DNA of 64,000 nucleotides from the NCBI RefSeq assembly GCF_014283215.1, contig NZ_JACOMF010000011.1:62001-126000 (forward strand), read 5' to 3'. How positions within the stretch are numbered: position 1 is the stretch's first letter; every line of letters begins with the position of its first letter. Source of the stretch: Siccirubricoccus deserti (GTDB taxonomy: Bacteria; Pseudomonadota; Alphaproteobacteria; Acetobacterales; Acetobacteraceae). The translations under genes and the position numbers were made by a program. A model generated the notes under the pieces. It saw nothing but the letters and a program-made list of their open reading frames with translations, was not told the DNA's origin and ran no database searches. Positions 41,901-48,971 of this stretch are shown one piece after another.

Positions 41901-42708
41901 TGAGGACGGCGGCGAGGGCGGTTGCCTGCTTGCGTTCCCCGGCGGCGGCGTCACCCTCCGGGGCGGCGGGCGGCTCGCGTGCCGCACCCTGCGCCAGCGC
42001 CTCGCGCCACAGCGCCACGGTTTCCGGTCCCGGCTCGACCTGCAACTCGCGGCTGAGGATGCCGGCGCAGGCCGTGTATTGCCGGACCGCCTCGGCCGCC
42101 CTGCCATGGTCGAGATGCAGCCGCAGCAGGTCGCGATGCGCCTCCTCCGACAGCGGGTCGAGCGCCACGGCGCGTTCCAGCGCGTCGCGCGCCGCGACCG
42201 CGTCCCCGCGCGCCCGCGCCGCCCCGGCGAGCCGCCGCAGCACCCTGAGCGCCTGCTCGTGCAGCCGGCCGCGCTCGGTGCGGAGCCATTCCTCGAATCC
42301 CTCCTCGCGCAGCGTGATGCCGTCCAGCAACGGCCCGCGGTAGCGCCGCGCGGCCGCCTCCAACGCTGTGAGTCCCGCGCCGGGCGCGGCCTCGGCGACG
42401 AAGGCCAGCGTATCCACCGCGACCCGGTCGGGGAGGAGCGCCACGCTCTCGCGGGTGGCGAGCAGCGGGTCGTCGCCGAGCGCGGTCCGGATCGAGGTGA
42501 GGCTCTGGCTGAGGCTGTGCCGCGCCTGCGCCTCGCCACGATCGCCCCAGAGCAGCCCGGCCAGCCGCTCACGGCTGCGCGGCGCGCCGCCGGCCAGGGC
42601 GAGCACCGCAAGCAGGGCCTCGGCCTTGCGGGTCGGGAATGCGGCGCGGCTTCCGTCGGCCCGGTAGGCCTCGAAGCCACCCAGCAGGCGAATCTCTGCT
42701 CTGGCCAT
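38995..42708 (-). CDS. Large SARP-like regulator: winged helix, BTAD, degenerate cyclase domain, AAA ATPase and TPR tail
   Basis: 1237 residues. Order: OmpR-type winged helix (3-95), bacterial transcriptional activator domain (about 98-245), a class III nucleotidyl-cyclase-like domain (about 260-420), an AAA ATPase (Walker A GEAGVGKS at about 469; Walker B LLVIEDLHWLDSAS at about 597) and a long TPR-type helical tail. The cyclase-like domain starts ERKQATALAAVLTPGSG, where active enzymes have Asp in a FADL-type strand, and reads RAVPEGISAVFG where GDG is usual, so both metal aspartates are missing. It is most likely a ligand- or ATP-controlled transcription regulator. ATG at 42708 begins the winged helix. 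It is divergent from a methyltransferase gene. Confidence 0.85.
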   Translation of the reverse strand: MARAEIRLLGGFEAYRADGSRAAFPTRKAEALLAVLALAGGAPRSRERLAGLLWGDRGEAQARHSLSQSLTSIRTALGDDPLLATRESVALLPDRVAVDTLAFVAEAAPGAGLTALEAAARRYRGPLLDGITLREEGFEEWLRTERGRLHEQALRVLRRLAGAARARGDAVAARDALERAVALDPLSEEAHRDLLRLHLDHGRAAEAVRQYTACAGILSRELQVEPGPETVALWREALAQGAAREPPAAPEGDAAAGERKQATALAAVLTPGSGAPADPEELEALLDAAARRAAEVIRRHGGRILRAVPEGISAVFGAPHALEDHATRACRTALDLLAAGADAAWLGIGLDSGEVVLHGEGAEHGARIFGSCLQRAARIATAVGPGRVAATEATAALARGRLRFTPAAPLPPDPGGSPLPLFRPDGPARPGDMGRLAAEGELVERAAELAALSAAIEPVAVGGGRLVALVGEAGVGKSRLVREFIVRTLPPGWRVVRAAADPQTSDTAYATVAALLRDDFRLGEDAAGAAAAAQIAAALRALDPGFAEQAVVPLLALLNLAPATDAGWASLEPARRRRRMVEAVQRLLHLRAAAEPVLLVIEDLHWLDSASRQVIESLAESLSAARLALLVNFRPEFTHGWAGLGHYRQLRVEPLSMDGTQALLDRLLGQHPSMAPLRCRLAARANGNPFFLEECVRAAAGTPGLLAEAPGAYRLVGDPDAVVLPATVQAVIGARIDRLAPEDKRLLQVASVIGTEPPAALLRAVSGLPEEAFEASLARLQSGEFLVPLRLVPDVAYRFRHALTHEVAYGSLLRQDRRELHLRVLRAMAPRDGAEPPVEILAFHATRAEAWEAAADYGRQAGMQAAARSANREAVSLYGQALAALRRLPESPRRGGAEVDLLLEIRNALFVLGEPEAIPAHLEEAARIAATIGDAQRGARVGLLLSGWYWQNGQHGAAGAAADRAVAEGGDALLAALGLYRRGANLKAVGAYRAAAATLAEAITLLERHGAADAFAFGGYPYVFCCSFRAWALAELGEYAAARAAGAQGWDAALRLGNSYSQAVMSFGYGHALIRAGALEAAAAVLERGLELYRVQEVPSTYPWIAACLGYVRVRQGEAEAGLALLRHAVAPEVRRRGPLYAQTWLWLADAAGLAGRVEEALAAARTGHATATAQGERGHLAWAERSLGDLLSATEPRAAAAHYRRAIGIATELGMQPQADLARAGLARILAAAEGA

Positions 42709-42783
42709 CGAAGCGGGCAATCCTGTGGTCGATCGCCGGAGAGGCGAGCGGCGGCCCAGCAGCATGCCGAACCGGCACGGTAT

Positions 42784-42815
42784 CGTCAAAAACGTGGTTG
42801 GTCAGGCTTTTGACG
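42784..42815. promoter_or_regulatory. Inverted repeat in a divergent promoter region, candidate operator
   Basis: CGTCAAAA (42784-42791) and its exact reverse complement TTTTGACG (42808-42815) are separated by 16 bases. It sits in the 217-base region between the divergent SARP-like regulator and the methyltransferase, in a locally AT-rich patch. The spacing of 24 bases between half-sites, a little over two helical turns, fits dimer binding. Autoregulation is inferred only. Confidence 0.5.
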
Positions 42816-42925
42816 CTTCCTTGAGGGCGGATTTGAGCCTGGCCTGCGACCTCGGCGGCAGGGTGTGGCGGTGCCGCCAAATCAGTCGGCGGCGGCCCCG
42901 GTCAACCCCAACACGGGAGAGCGCC

Positions 42926-43780
42926 ATGAACGCCCCTATCATCTCCGCCCTTCGCCAGCATGCGCCGGCCCCCGCCGCGCCCGACCTCGCCGCGGTGAAG
43001 CAACGCCAGCAGGCCGCCTGGGCCTCGGGCGATTTCGCCGTCATCGGCTCGACCCTGCAGATCGTCGGCGAGATGCTGTGCGAGGCCGCCGATGTCTGCG
43101 CCGGCGAGACGGTGCTCGACATCGCCGCCGGCAATGGCAACGCCACCCTCGCCGCGGCGCGCCGCTTCGCCGAGGTGACCTCCACCGACTACGTCCCGGC
43201 GCTGCTGGAGCGTGGCCGCGCGCGTGCCGCGGCCGACGGCTTCGCCGTCAGCTTCCGCGAGGCGGATGCCGAGGCGCTGCCCTTCCCGGCGGCCAGCTTC
43301 GACGTCGTGCTCTCGACCTTCGGGGTGATGTTCACGCCTGACCAGGATCGCGCCGCGTCGGAGATGCTGCGCGTCTGCCGCCCCGGCGGCCGGATCGGCC
43401 TGGCGAATTGGACACCTGCGGGCTTCATCGGTGAGCTGTTCAAGACCATCGGCCGCCATGTCCCGCCGCCCGCCGGGGTGCGCTCGCCGGCGCTCTGGGG
43501 CACCGACGCGCGGCTGCAGGAACTGTTCGGCCAGGGCGCCAGCTCGATCACCGCCACCCGCCGCGACTTCAACTTCCGCTACCGCTCCGCGGCGCATTGG
43601 GTGGAGGTGTTCCGCACCTTCTATGGCCCGGTGCACAAGGCCTTCCTCGCGCTCGATCCGCCGCGGCAGGCGGCGCTTGAACATGACCTGCTCGAACTGC
43701 TGGCGCGGTTCGACCATGGCGGCGCGGCCGGGCTGGTCGTACCCGGCGAGTATCTCGAGGTCGTCATCGCGCGGCACTGA
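42926..43780 (+). CDS. Class I SAM-dependent methyltransferase
   Basis: 284 residues. Motif I is TVLDIAAGNGNATLAAARRF, then SFREADAEALPFPAASFDVV and the MLRVCRPGGRIGLANW segment of a UbiE/COQ5-like fold. The start MNAPIISALRQHAP at ATG 42926 has GGGAGAG upstream. It is alone on its strand, divergent from the large regulator, which may control it. The substrate, a small molecule rather than a protein by fold, is unknown. Confidence 0.88.
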   Translation: MNAPIISALRQHAPAPAAPDLAAVKQRQQAAWASGDFAVIGSTLQIVGEMLCEAADVCAGETVLDIAAGNGNATLAAARRFAEVTSTDYVPALLERGRARAAADGFAVSFREADAEALPFPAASFDVVLSTFGVMFTPDQDRAASEMLRVCRPGGRIGLANWTPAGFIGELFKTIGRHVPPPAGVRSPALWGTDARLQELFGQGASSITATRRDFNFRYRSAAHWVEVFRTFYGPVHKAFLALDPPRQAALEHDLLELLARFDHGGAAGLVVPGEYLEVVIARH

Positions 43781-43899
43781 TCACGGTGGCTCCGGGCCAC
43801 GCCCGGGGCATCCGCCCGCGCGGCTCCGGCCCGGTCGGCAAGCCAGCCGGCCGGCCGGGCTGGGCCCGGAACCCGTTCCCCCTTTCGAGGAAGCGAAAG

Positions 43900-44337
43900 A
43901 TGAAGAAGATTCTCCTGGCCTGCGCCCTGGGCCTGGCCGGCCCGGCCATCGCGCAGCAGGCGCCCAACCCCCATGCCGGGCATGGCATCCCCGCCCCGAC
44001 CGCGAGCTTCAAGGCGGTGGTGCTGCTGGAGACGCCGCTGCAAGGCACCGAGCATCGGATCTACCGGCTCTACACCATCGACCTCGGCCCGGGGGGCGCC
44101 ACGCCGCGGCACATGCACCCGGGCGACGAGATCGCCCTGGTGACCGAGGGCGCCGTCACGCTGGAGATGCAGGGCGAGGAGCCGCGGACCTTCCAGGCGG
44201 GGCAGACCTTCCATCCGCGGCCGATGACGCCGCATGTTGCCCGCAACGCATCGTCGACGGCCCCAGCGAAGCTCACCGTCAGCAGCATCACCGAGGCCGG
44301 GAAGCCAAGCACCATCATGGTGCCCCTTACCAACTGA
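43900..44337 (+). CDS. Secreted cupin-domain protein
   Basis: 145 residues. The signal peptide MKKILLACALGLAGPAIA predicts periplasmic location, followed by a histidine-bearing HAGHG stretch. The cupin motif 1 is RHMHPGDEIALVTEGAVTLE, with two His and a Glu for metal, and motif 2 is around FHPRPMTPHVARNAS. The ATG at 43900 has CGAGGAAG upstream. Single-domain cupins of this type are often metal-binding and of unknown substrate. It lies 119 bases after the methyltransferase and 185 before the molybdenum-hydroxylase operon; not clearly cotranscribed with either. Confidence 0.82.
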   Translation: MKKILLACALGLAGPAIAQQAPNPHAGHGIPAPTASFKAVVLLETPLQGTEHRIYRLYTIDLGPGGATPRHMHPGDEIALVTEGAVTLEMQGEEPRTFQAGQTFHPRPMTPHVARNASSTAPAKLTVSSITEAGKPSTIMVPLTN

Positions 44338-44522
44338 GGAGCGGGCGGCCGCCCGGCGCCGGTGGCCGCCTCACTGGCGGGCCCCCTGGCCACAGCCGTT
44401 GCGAGGGGGCTATGCCAGCCCGTCCTGGCATCGTAGCCTCCATAACCCTGAGCGCCTGACCAGGTGTAGCACCCCGAGTCATCTGGGTGCACCGGGGACT
44501 GGAAACGACCAGGGATATAAGC

Positions 44523-45392
44523 ATGACGGACATCCGATACCTTGCGCCGAGAACGCTTGACGAAGCGGTCGGCGCCTTTGCCGCTGCTGCCGGCGCAGCC
44601 CGCATCCTGGCGGGTGGCACCGATCTGCTGGTGCAGATGCGGGCCGGCGTGCTGCGCCCGGGGCTGATCGTCGACATCAAGAAGATCCCCGAGATGACCA
44701 GCATCGAGGAAACCGCCGATGGCGGCTTCCGCATCGGTGCCGCCGTCTCCGGCGCGGCGCTGGCCGACCATCCGAAGTTCGGCCAGGTCTGGCCCGGGGT
44801 GCTGGAGGCGGTGAACCTGATCGGCTCGACCCAGGTGCAGGGCCGCGCCTCGCCGGGCGGCAACCTGTGCAACGGCTCGCCGGCCGGGGACAGCGTGCCG
44901 GCCATGATCGCGGCTGGCGCCATCGTCACCGTGCAGGGGCCGAACGGGCGGCGCCGGATGCCGGTGGAGGCGGTGCCTGCCGGGCCGGGCCGCACCACCC
45001 TGGCGCCGGGCGAGATCCTCGTCAGCTTCGAGCTGCCGCCGCGCCCGGCGGGCTCCGGCGACGCCTATCTGCGCATGATCCCGCGTACCGAGATGGACAT
45101 CGCCGTGGTCGGCTGCGGCGTCAGCCTGACCTTGCAGGACGGTGTCTGCACCGCCGCCCGGGTGGGGCTGGGCGCGGTGGCGCCGACCGTGCTGCTGGTC
45201 GAGGACGCGGCGAAGGCGCTGATCGGCTCGAAGCTCGATGATGCGGCGCTGGAAGCCGCCGCCGCCGCCTGCCGCGCTGTCTGCCGTCCGATCAACGACA
45301 AGCGCGGTACCATCGTCTACCGCACCAAGGTTGCCGGGGTGCTGCTGAAGCGCGCCGCCGGTATCGCCGCCGAACGCGCCGGGAGGGCCTGA
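44523..45392 (+). CDS. Molybdenum hydroxylase FAD subunit (medium subunit, CoxM-like)
   Basis: 289 residues. FAD-binding motif ARILAGGTDLLVQMRAG and the TIGGN-like segment GRASPGGNLCNGSPAGDSVP are the two flavin-binding signatures; the CO-dehydrogenase flavoprotein C-terminal fold follows. ATG at 44523 is chosen because it begins MTDIRYLAPRTLDEAV, the normal start. It is followed after 4 bases by the 2Fe-2S subunit. First gene of a medium-small-large operon. Transfers electrons from the iron-sulphur centres to FAD. Confidence 0.93.
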   Translation: MTDIRYLAPRTLDEAVGAFAAAAGAARILAGGTDLLVQMRAGVLRPGLIVDIKKIPEMTSIEETADGGFRIGAAVSGAALADHPKFGQVWPGVLEAVNLIGSTQVQGRASPGGNLCNGSPAGDSVPAMIAAGAIVTVQGPNGRRRMPVEAVPAGPGRTTLAPGEILVSFELPPRPAGSGDAYLRMIPRTEMDIAVVGCGVSLTLQDGVCTAARVGLGAVAPTVLLVEDAAKALIGSKLDDAALEAAAAACRAVCRPINDKRGTIVYRTKVAGVLLKRAAGIAAERAGRA

Positions 45393-45396
45393 GGCC

Positions 45397-45879
45397 ATGG
45401 CCAAGCTGCATGTATCCACCACCATCAACGGCGAGCCGGTGGAGTTCCTGACGGAGCCGGGCGAGAGCATGCTCGACGTGCTGCGCGGGCCGCTCGGCCT
45501 GACCGGCAGCAAGGAAGGCTGCGGCTCCGGCGATTGCGGTGCCTGCACCATCACGCTGGACGACCGGCTGGTCTGCTCCTGCCTGATGCTCGCGGCCGAG
45601 GCCGAGGGGCATGAGATCCGCACCATCGAGAGCATGGCGGAGGGCGAGACGCTGCACCCGCTGCAGCAGAAGTTCCTGGAGATGGCCGCGCTGCAATGCG
45701 GCATCTGCACCCCCGGCGTGTTGATGGCCGCCAAGTCGCTGCTGGAGCGGAACCCTGACCCGACCGAGACCGAGGTCCGCTTCTGGCTCGCCGGCAACCT
45801 GTGCCGCTGCACCGGCTATGACAAGATCGTCCGCGCGGTTCTGGAAACGGCCGCCGACATGAGGGAGGCCGCACGATGA
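45397..45879 (+). CDS. Molybdenum hydroxylase 2Fe-2S subunit (small subunit, CoxS-like)
   Basis: 160 residues. The N-terminal ferredoxin-type cluster has Cys42, Cys47, Cys50 and Cys62. The second cluster is held by QCGICTPG and LCRCTGY in the helical domain. It links the molybdenum centre with FAD. Starts 4 bases after the FAD subunit and overlaps the large subunit by ATGA. Full family length. Confidence 0.95.
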   Translation: MAKLHVSTTINGEPVEFLTEPGESMLDVLRGPLGLTGSKEGCGSGDCGACTITLDDRLVCSCLMLAAEAEGHEIRTIESMAEGETLHPLQQKFLEMAALQCGICTPGVLMAAKSLLERNPDPTETEVRFWLAGNLCRCTGYDKIVRAVLETAADMREAAR

Positions 45880-48119
45880 ACGTCATCAGCAACAAGTGGA
45901 TCGGCCAGCGCACCATCCGCCCGGATGGCGCCGACAAGGTCACCGGGCGGGCTGCCTATTCGGCCGATACCACCATGCCCGGGCTGATCTGGGGCAAGGT
46001 GCTGCGCAGCCCGCATGCGCATGCCCGGATCCGCTCGATCGACACCTCCAAGGCGGAAGCGCTGCCGGGGGTGAAGGCGGTGGTGACGGCGAAGGACATC
46101 GTCGACTTCCCGCTCGACAAGCCGGTGATGCTCGGCATCCAGGACATGCGCTGGATGTGCCGCAACGTCATGGCGCGCGAGAAGGCGCTGTTCCACGGCC
46201 ACCCGGTCGCCGCCGTCGCCGCCACCTCCGAGCGTATTGCGCAGGAGGCCTGCCGGCTGATCGAGGTGGATTACGAGGTCCTGCCGCATGTCATCGAGAT
46301 CGAGGACGCGCTGAAGCCGGACGCGCCGATCCTGCATGATTTCATCAAGTTCGACGGCAAGCCCTCCAACATCGCCGGCAAGCTTGAGCACAAGCTGGGC
46401 GATGTCGACGCCGGCTTCGCCGAGGCCGATGTGATCGTCGAGCGCAGCTTCACCACCCGGCCGGTGCACCAGGGCTACATCGAGCCGCATTCCTGCCTGG
46501 TCAGCGTCTCGGGCGATGGCAAGGCGACGATCTGGAGCTCGAGCCAGGGCCAGTTCATGGTCCGCGCCATGACCTCGCTGCTGACCGGCATTCCGCAGAG
46601 CGACATCCGTGCCTTCCCGGCCGAGATCGGCGGTGGCTTCGGCGGCAAGACCATCATCTACCTCGAGCCGCTGGCGGTGGTGCTGTCCAAGAAGTCCGGC
46701 CGGCCGGTCAAGATGACGATGACGCGCGAGGAAGTGTTCCGCGCCTCGGGGCCGACCTCGGGTTCCATGAGCACGGTCAAGATCGGCGCGACCAAGGACG
46801 GCAGGATCGTCGCCGCCAAGGGCGTGTTCTACCTGCAGGCGGGCGCCCTGCCGGGTTCGCCGATCCGCGGCGCGGCCGGCTGCGCCTTCGCGCCCTACAA
46901 CATCCCGAACGTCCATTCGCTCGGCTTCGACGTGGTGTCCAACCGCTCGAAAGTCGCCGCCTATCGGGCGCCTGGCGCGCCGATCGGCGCCTATGCGGCC
47001 GAATGCGTGATGGATGAGCTGGCCGAAGCCCTGAAGATGGACCCGCTGGAGCTGCGGCTGAGAAACGCGGCGAAGGAAGGGACCAAGGCGGCGCACGGGC
47101 CGGTCTTCCCCCGCATCGGCTATGAGGAGACCATCCGCGCGGCGATGGAGCATCCGCACTACTCGGCGCCGCTCGGCCCCAACCAGGGCCGCGGCGTGGC
47201 CAGCGGCTTCTGGTTCAACGCCGGTGGCGAGTCGAGCGCGCAAGTCAACATCACCGAGGACGGCAATGTGGTGGTGACCACCGGCCATCCGGATATCGGC
47301 GGCTCGCGCGCCTCGATCGCCAACATCACCGCCGAGCTGCTCGGGATCGACTACAGGAAGGTCTCGGTCTTGATCGGCGACACCGCGACGATCGGCTACA
47401 GCAACCTGACCGGCGGCAGCCGCGTGCTCTTCGCCTCGGCGATGGTGGTCACGCAATCGACCGAGAAGGTGATCAAGACGCTCTGCGAACGGGCGGCGAA
47501 GATCTGGAAGATCGATCCGGAGGCCGTCGAATGGGAGGATGGCGAGGCGCGGCCCGCCGGCGATAATGCGGGCAAATTCCCCGCCCTGTCCCTGGCGGAA
47601 CTCGCCGCCCGGGCCACCGAGACGGGTGGTCCCATCGGGGCTGGCGTGCAGGCCAACACCACCGGCGCTGAAGGCGGCTTCGCCACGCATATCTGCGATG
47701 TCGAGGTCGACCGCGAACTCGGGATCGTGCGGGTGCTGCGCTACACCTCCTTCCAGGATGTCGGCCGGGCGGTGCATCCGAGCTATGTCGAAGGCCAGAT
47801 GCAGGGCGGCGCCGCCCAGGGCATCGGCTGGGCGCTGAGCGAGGAATACCTGTACGACAAGCAGGGCCGCGTCGATAACGCGAGCTTCCTCGACTACCGG
47901 ATGCCGGTCTGCTCCGACCTGCCGATGCTGGATACGGTGATGATCGAGGTGCCCAACCCGAAGCACCCGCAGGGTGTCCGCGGGGTGGGCGAGGTGCCGC
48001 TGGTGCCGCCGCTGGCTGCGGTGGCGAATGCCGTCTACGCTGCCCTCGGCCATCGCTTCGACAGCCTGCCGATGTCGCCGCCGAAGGTCCTGGCGGCGCT
48101 GGAGCCGGCGGAGGCCTAG
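45876..48119 (+). CDS. Molybdenum hydroxylase large subunit (molybdopterin-binding, CoxL/HcrA-like)
   Basis: 747 residues, substrate-oxidising subunit with molybdopterin cytosine dinucleotide. The catalytic Glu706 is in GVRGVGEVPLVPPLAA, and EIGGGFGGKT is the molybdopterin-binding glycine loop. The active-site loop reads AYRAPGAP at about 362-369, not the AYRCSFR that marks CO dehydrogenase, so it should act on an organic substrate such as an aldehyde, heteroaromatic ring or aryl-CoA. It is a homologue of the partial subunit at the start of the window but differs from that PaoC-like form. Ends the operon; a strong hairpin follows. Confidence 0.93.
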   Translation: MNVISNKWIGQRTIRPDGADKVTGRAAYSADTTMPGLIWGKVLRSPHAHARIRSIDTSKAEALPGVKAVVTAKDIVDFPLDKPVMLGIQDMRWMCRNVMAREKALFHGHPVAAVAATSERIAQEACRLIEVDYEVLPHVIEIEDALKPDAPILHDFIKFDGKPSNIAGKLEHKLGDVDAGFAEADVIVERSFTTRPVHQGYIEPHSCLVSVSGDGKATIWSSSQGQFMVRAMTSLLTGIPQSDIRAFPAEIGGGFGGKTIIYLEPLAVVLSKKSGRPVKMTMTREEVFRASGPTSGSMSTVKIGATKDGRIVAAKGVFYLQAGALPGSPIRGAAGCAFAPYNIPNVHSLGFDVVSNRSKVAAYRAPGAPIGAYAAECVMDELAEALKMDPLELRLRNAAKEGTKAAHGPVFPRIGYEETIRAAMEHPHYSAPLGPNQGRGVASGFWFNAGGESSAQVNITEDGNVVVTTGHPDIGGSRASIANITAELLGIDYRKVSVLIGDTATIGYSNLTGGSRVLFASAMVVTQSTEKVIKTLCERAAKIWKIDPEAVEWEDGEARPAGDNAGKFPALSLAELAARATETGGPIGAGVQANTTGAEGGFATHICDVEVDRELGIVRVLRYTSFQDVGRAVHPSYVEGQMQGGAAQGIGWALSEEYLYDKQGRVDNASFLDYRMPVCSDLPMLDTVMIEVPNPKHPQGVRGVGEVPLVPPLAAVANAVYAALGHRFDSLPMSPPKVLAALEPAEA

Positions 48120-48179
48120 AGGTGCGATCATCGCAGGTGGCTCCGGCCATCTGGATGTGAAGCAACCATTGGTGTCCTG

Positions 48180-48207
48180 CCCCGGAGTTCGCAGGTGAAC
48201 TCCGGGG
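48180..48207 (+). terminator. Strong hairpin after the molybdenum hydroxylase operon
   Basis: CCCCGGAGTTC pairs perfectly with GAACTCCGGGG: an 11-base stem with a 6-base loop. It begins 61 bases after the large-subunit stop. No T-tract follows, so it may stabilise the transcript end rather than terminate by itself. Confidence 0.55.
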
Positions 48208-48299
48208 CCAGGCCGGCCATCAGGTCGTTGCTCCTGGCGCGCTGGTTCCGGCATCTCGGGAAATTCGGAATCGACGCGCCAGAATGGTTCCGTGCGGAT

Positions 48300-48364
48300 C
48301 GGACACAGTCCGCGTGAAATAGCCACCCTCGATCACATATGTCTGGAGCGCGTGCAGGCTGACC
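48300..48364 (+). repeat. Second dispersed repeat family, copy 2
   Basis: Starts CGGACACAGTCCGCGTGAAA and ends TCTGGAGCGCG...CAGGCTGACC. Aligns with 24300-24366 with a few single-base gaps, strongest in the first 30 and last 25 bases. It lies in the gene-free stretch before the HWE kinase. Confidence 0.6.
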
Positions 48365-48971
48365 ATGTACGGTCGGCCCGCAGGTGCTCCGGATCGGAGC
48401 GCGGGCCGGGCGGCGCGCTGTGGCGTTCCTACCACTCCGTGCGCCTCCGATCCTCCAACACATGCCTGCAGCGGGTTGCCTTCGACCTGGATGATCCGCT
48501 GTGGCCAAGCCAGCGCCGGCATCTCGTCGGCCGGGACATGCCGGGTGCATCTCCATCATCGGCAGATGGGCCGTCGCGGCTTGCACAGGCGCCAATACGG
48601 GCGGTGCGAGCCATTCCTGGACAGGGGGACGCGGAAAAGTGCCACCACCGCCCAAGCGATGGCGGAACATGCCTCCGGCATTCCGGGGACCGTGGGATCC
48701 GGCCGGGCCATTCCCGCGCCTTGGGATGTGTCCGCAGATGGCCGGGACATAGCGTGTGACGTCGCGGGCCGGCCTGTCTGATGGTGAGGTCGGCGGCCGG
48801 TCGCATGTCGGCCGGGTGGAAGCCGCCACCATGGGCCCGCCGCGTGCCGCAGGGGGCGCATCGTTCAAGAGGCTGCCGGCACCCCAGCACCGGGACTCCG
48901 TGGCGCCGGGTGGCGTCAGCCGGGGCAGGGCGGCCAGCGTCAGCCCAGGGCATGCCGACAGGGCGCCGGCG

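Larger units (their letters stand above)
48120..48971. other. 850-base stretch with no confident gene
   Basis: Between the molybdenum hydroxylase operon and the HWE kinase. It holds the hairpin at 48180-48207 and a copy of the second dispersed repeat at 48300-48364. Open frames exist on both strands; a 100-codon minus-strand frame (48522-48220) contains VSLHALQTYVIEGGYFTRTV, which overlaps the repeat, but has no ribosome-binding site or recognisable fold. Frames leading into the kinase look like unconserved upstream extension. It could be a decayed accessory segment. Confidence 0.5.

Noticed and set aside
38995-42708. Calling the regulator an adenylate cyclase
   Set aside because: Both metal-binding aspartate positions are substituted, so activity is improbable.
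45876-48119. Calling the operon aerobic CO dehydrogenase
   Set aside because: The active-site loop lacks the AYRCSFR signature that marks form I CoxL.
45816-48326. 836-codon minus-strand frame opposite the molybdenum hydroxylase large subunit
   Set aside because: Histidine/arginine/aspartate-rich antisense shadow with no motif, start signal or homology pattern.
48220-48522. 100-codon minus-strand frame in the gene-free region
   Set aside because: No ribosome-binding site or recognisable fold; it partly overlaps the dispersed repeat. Kept only as a remark.
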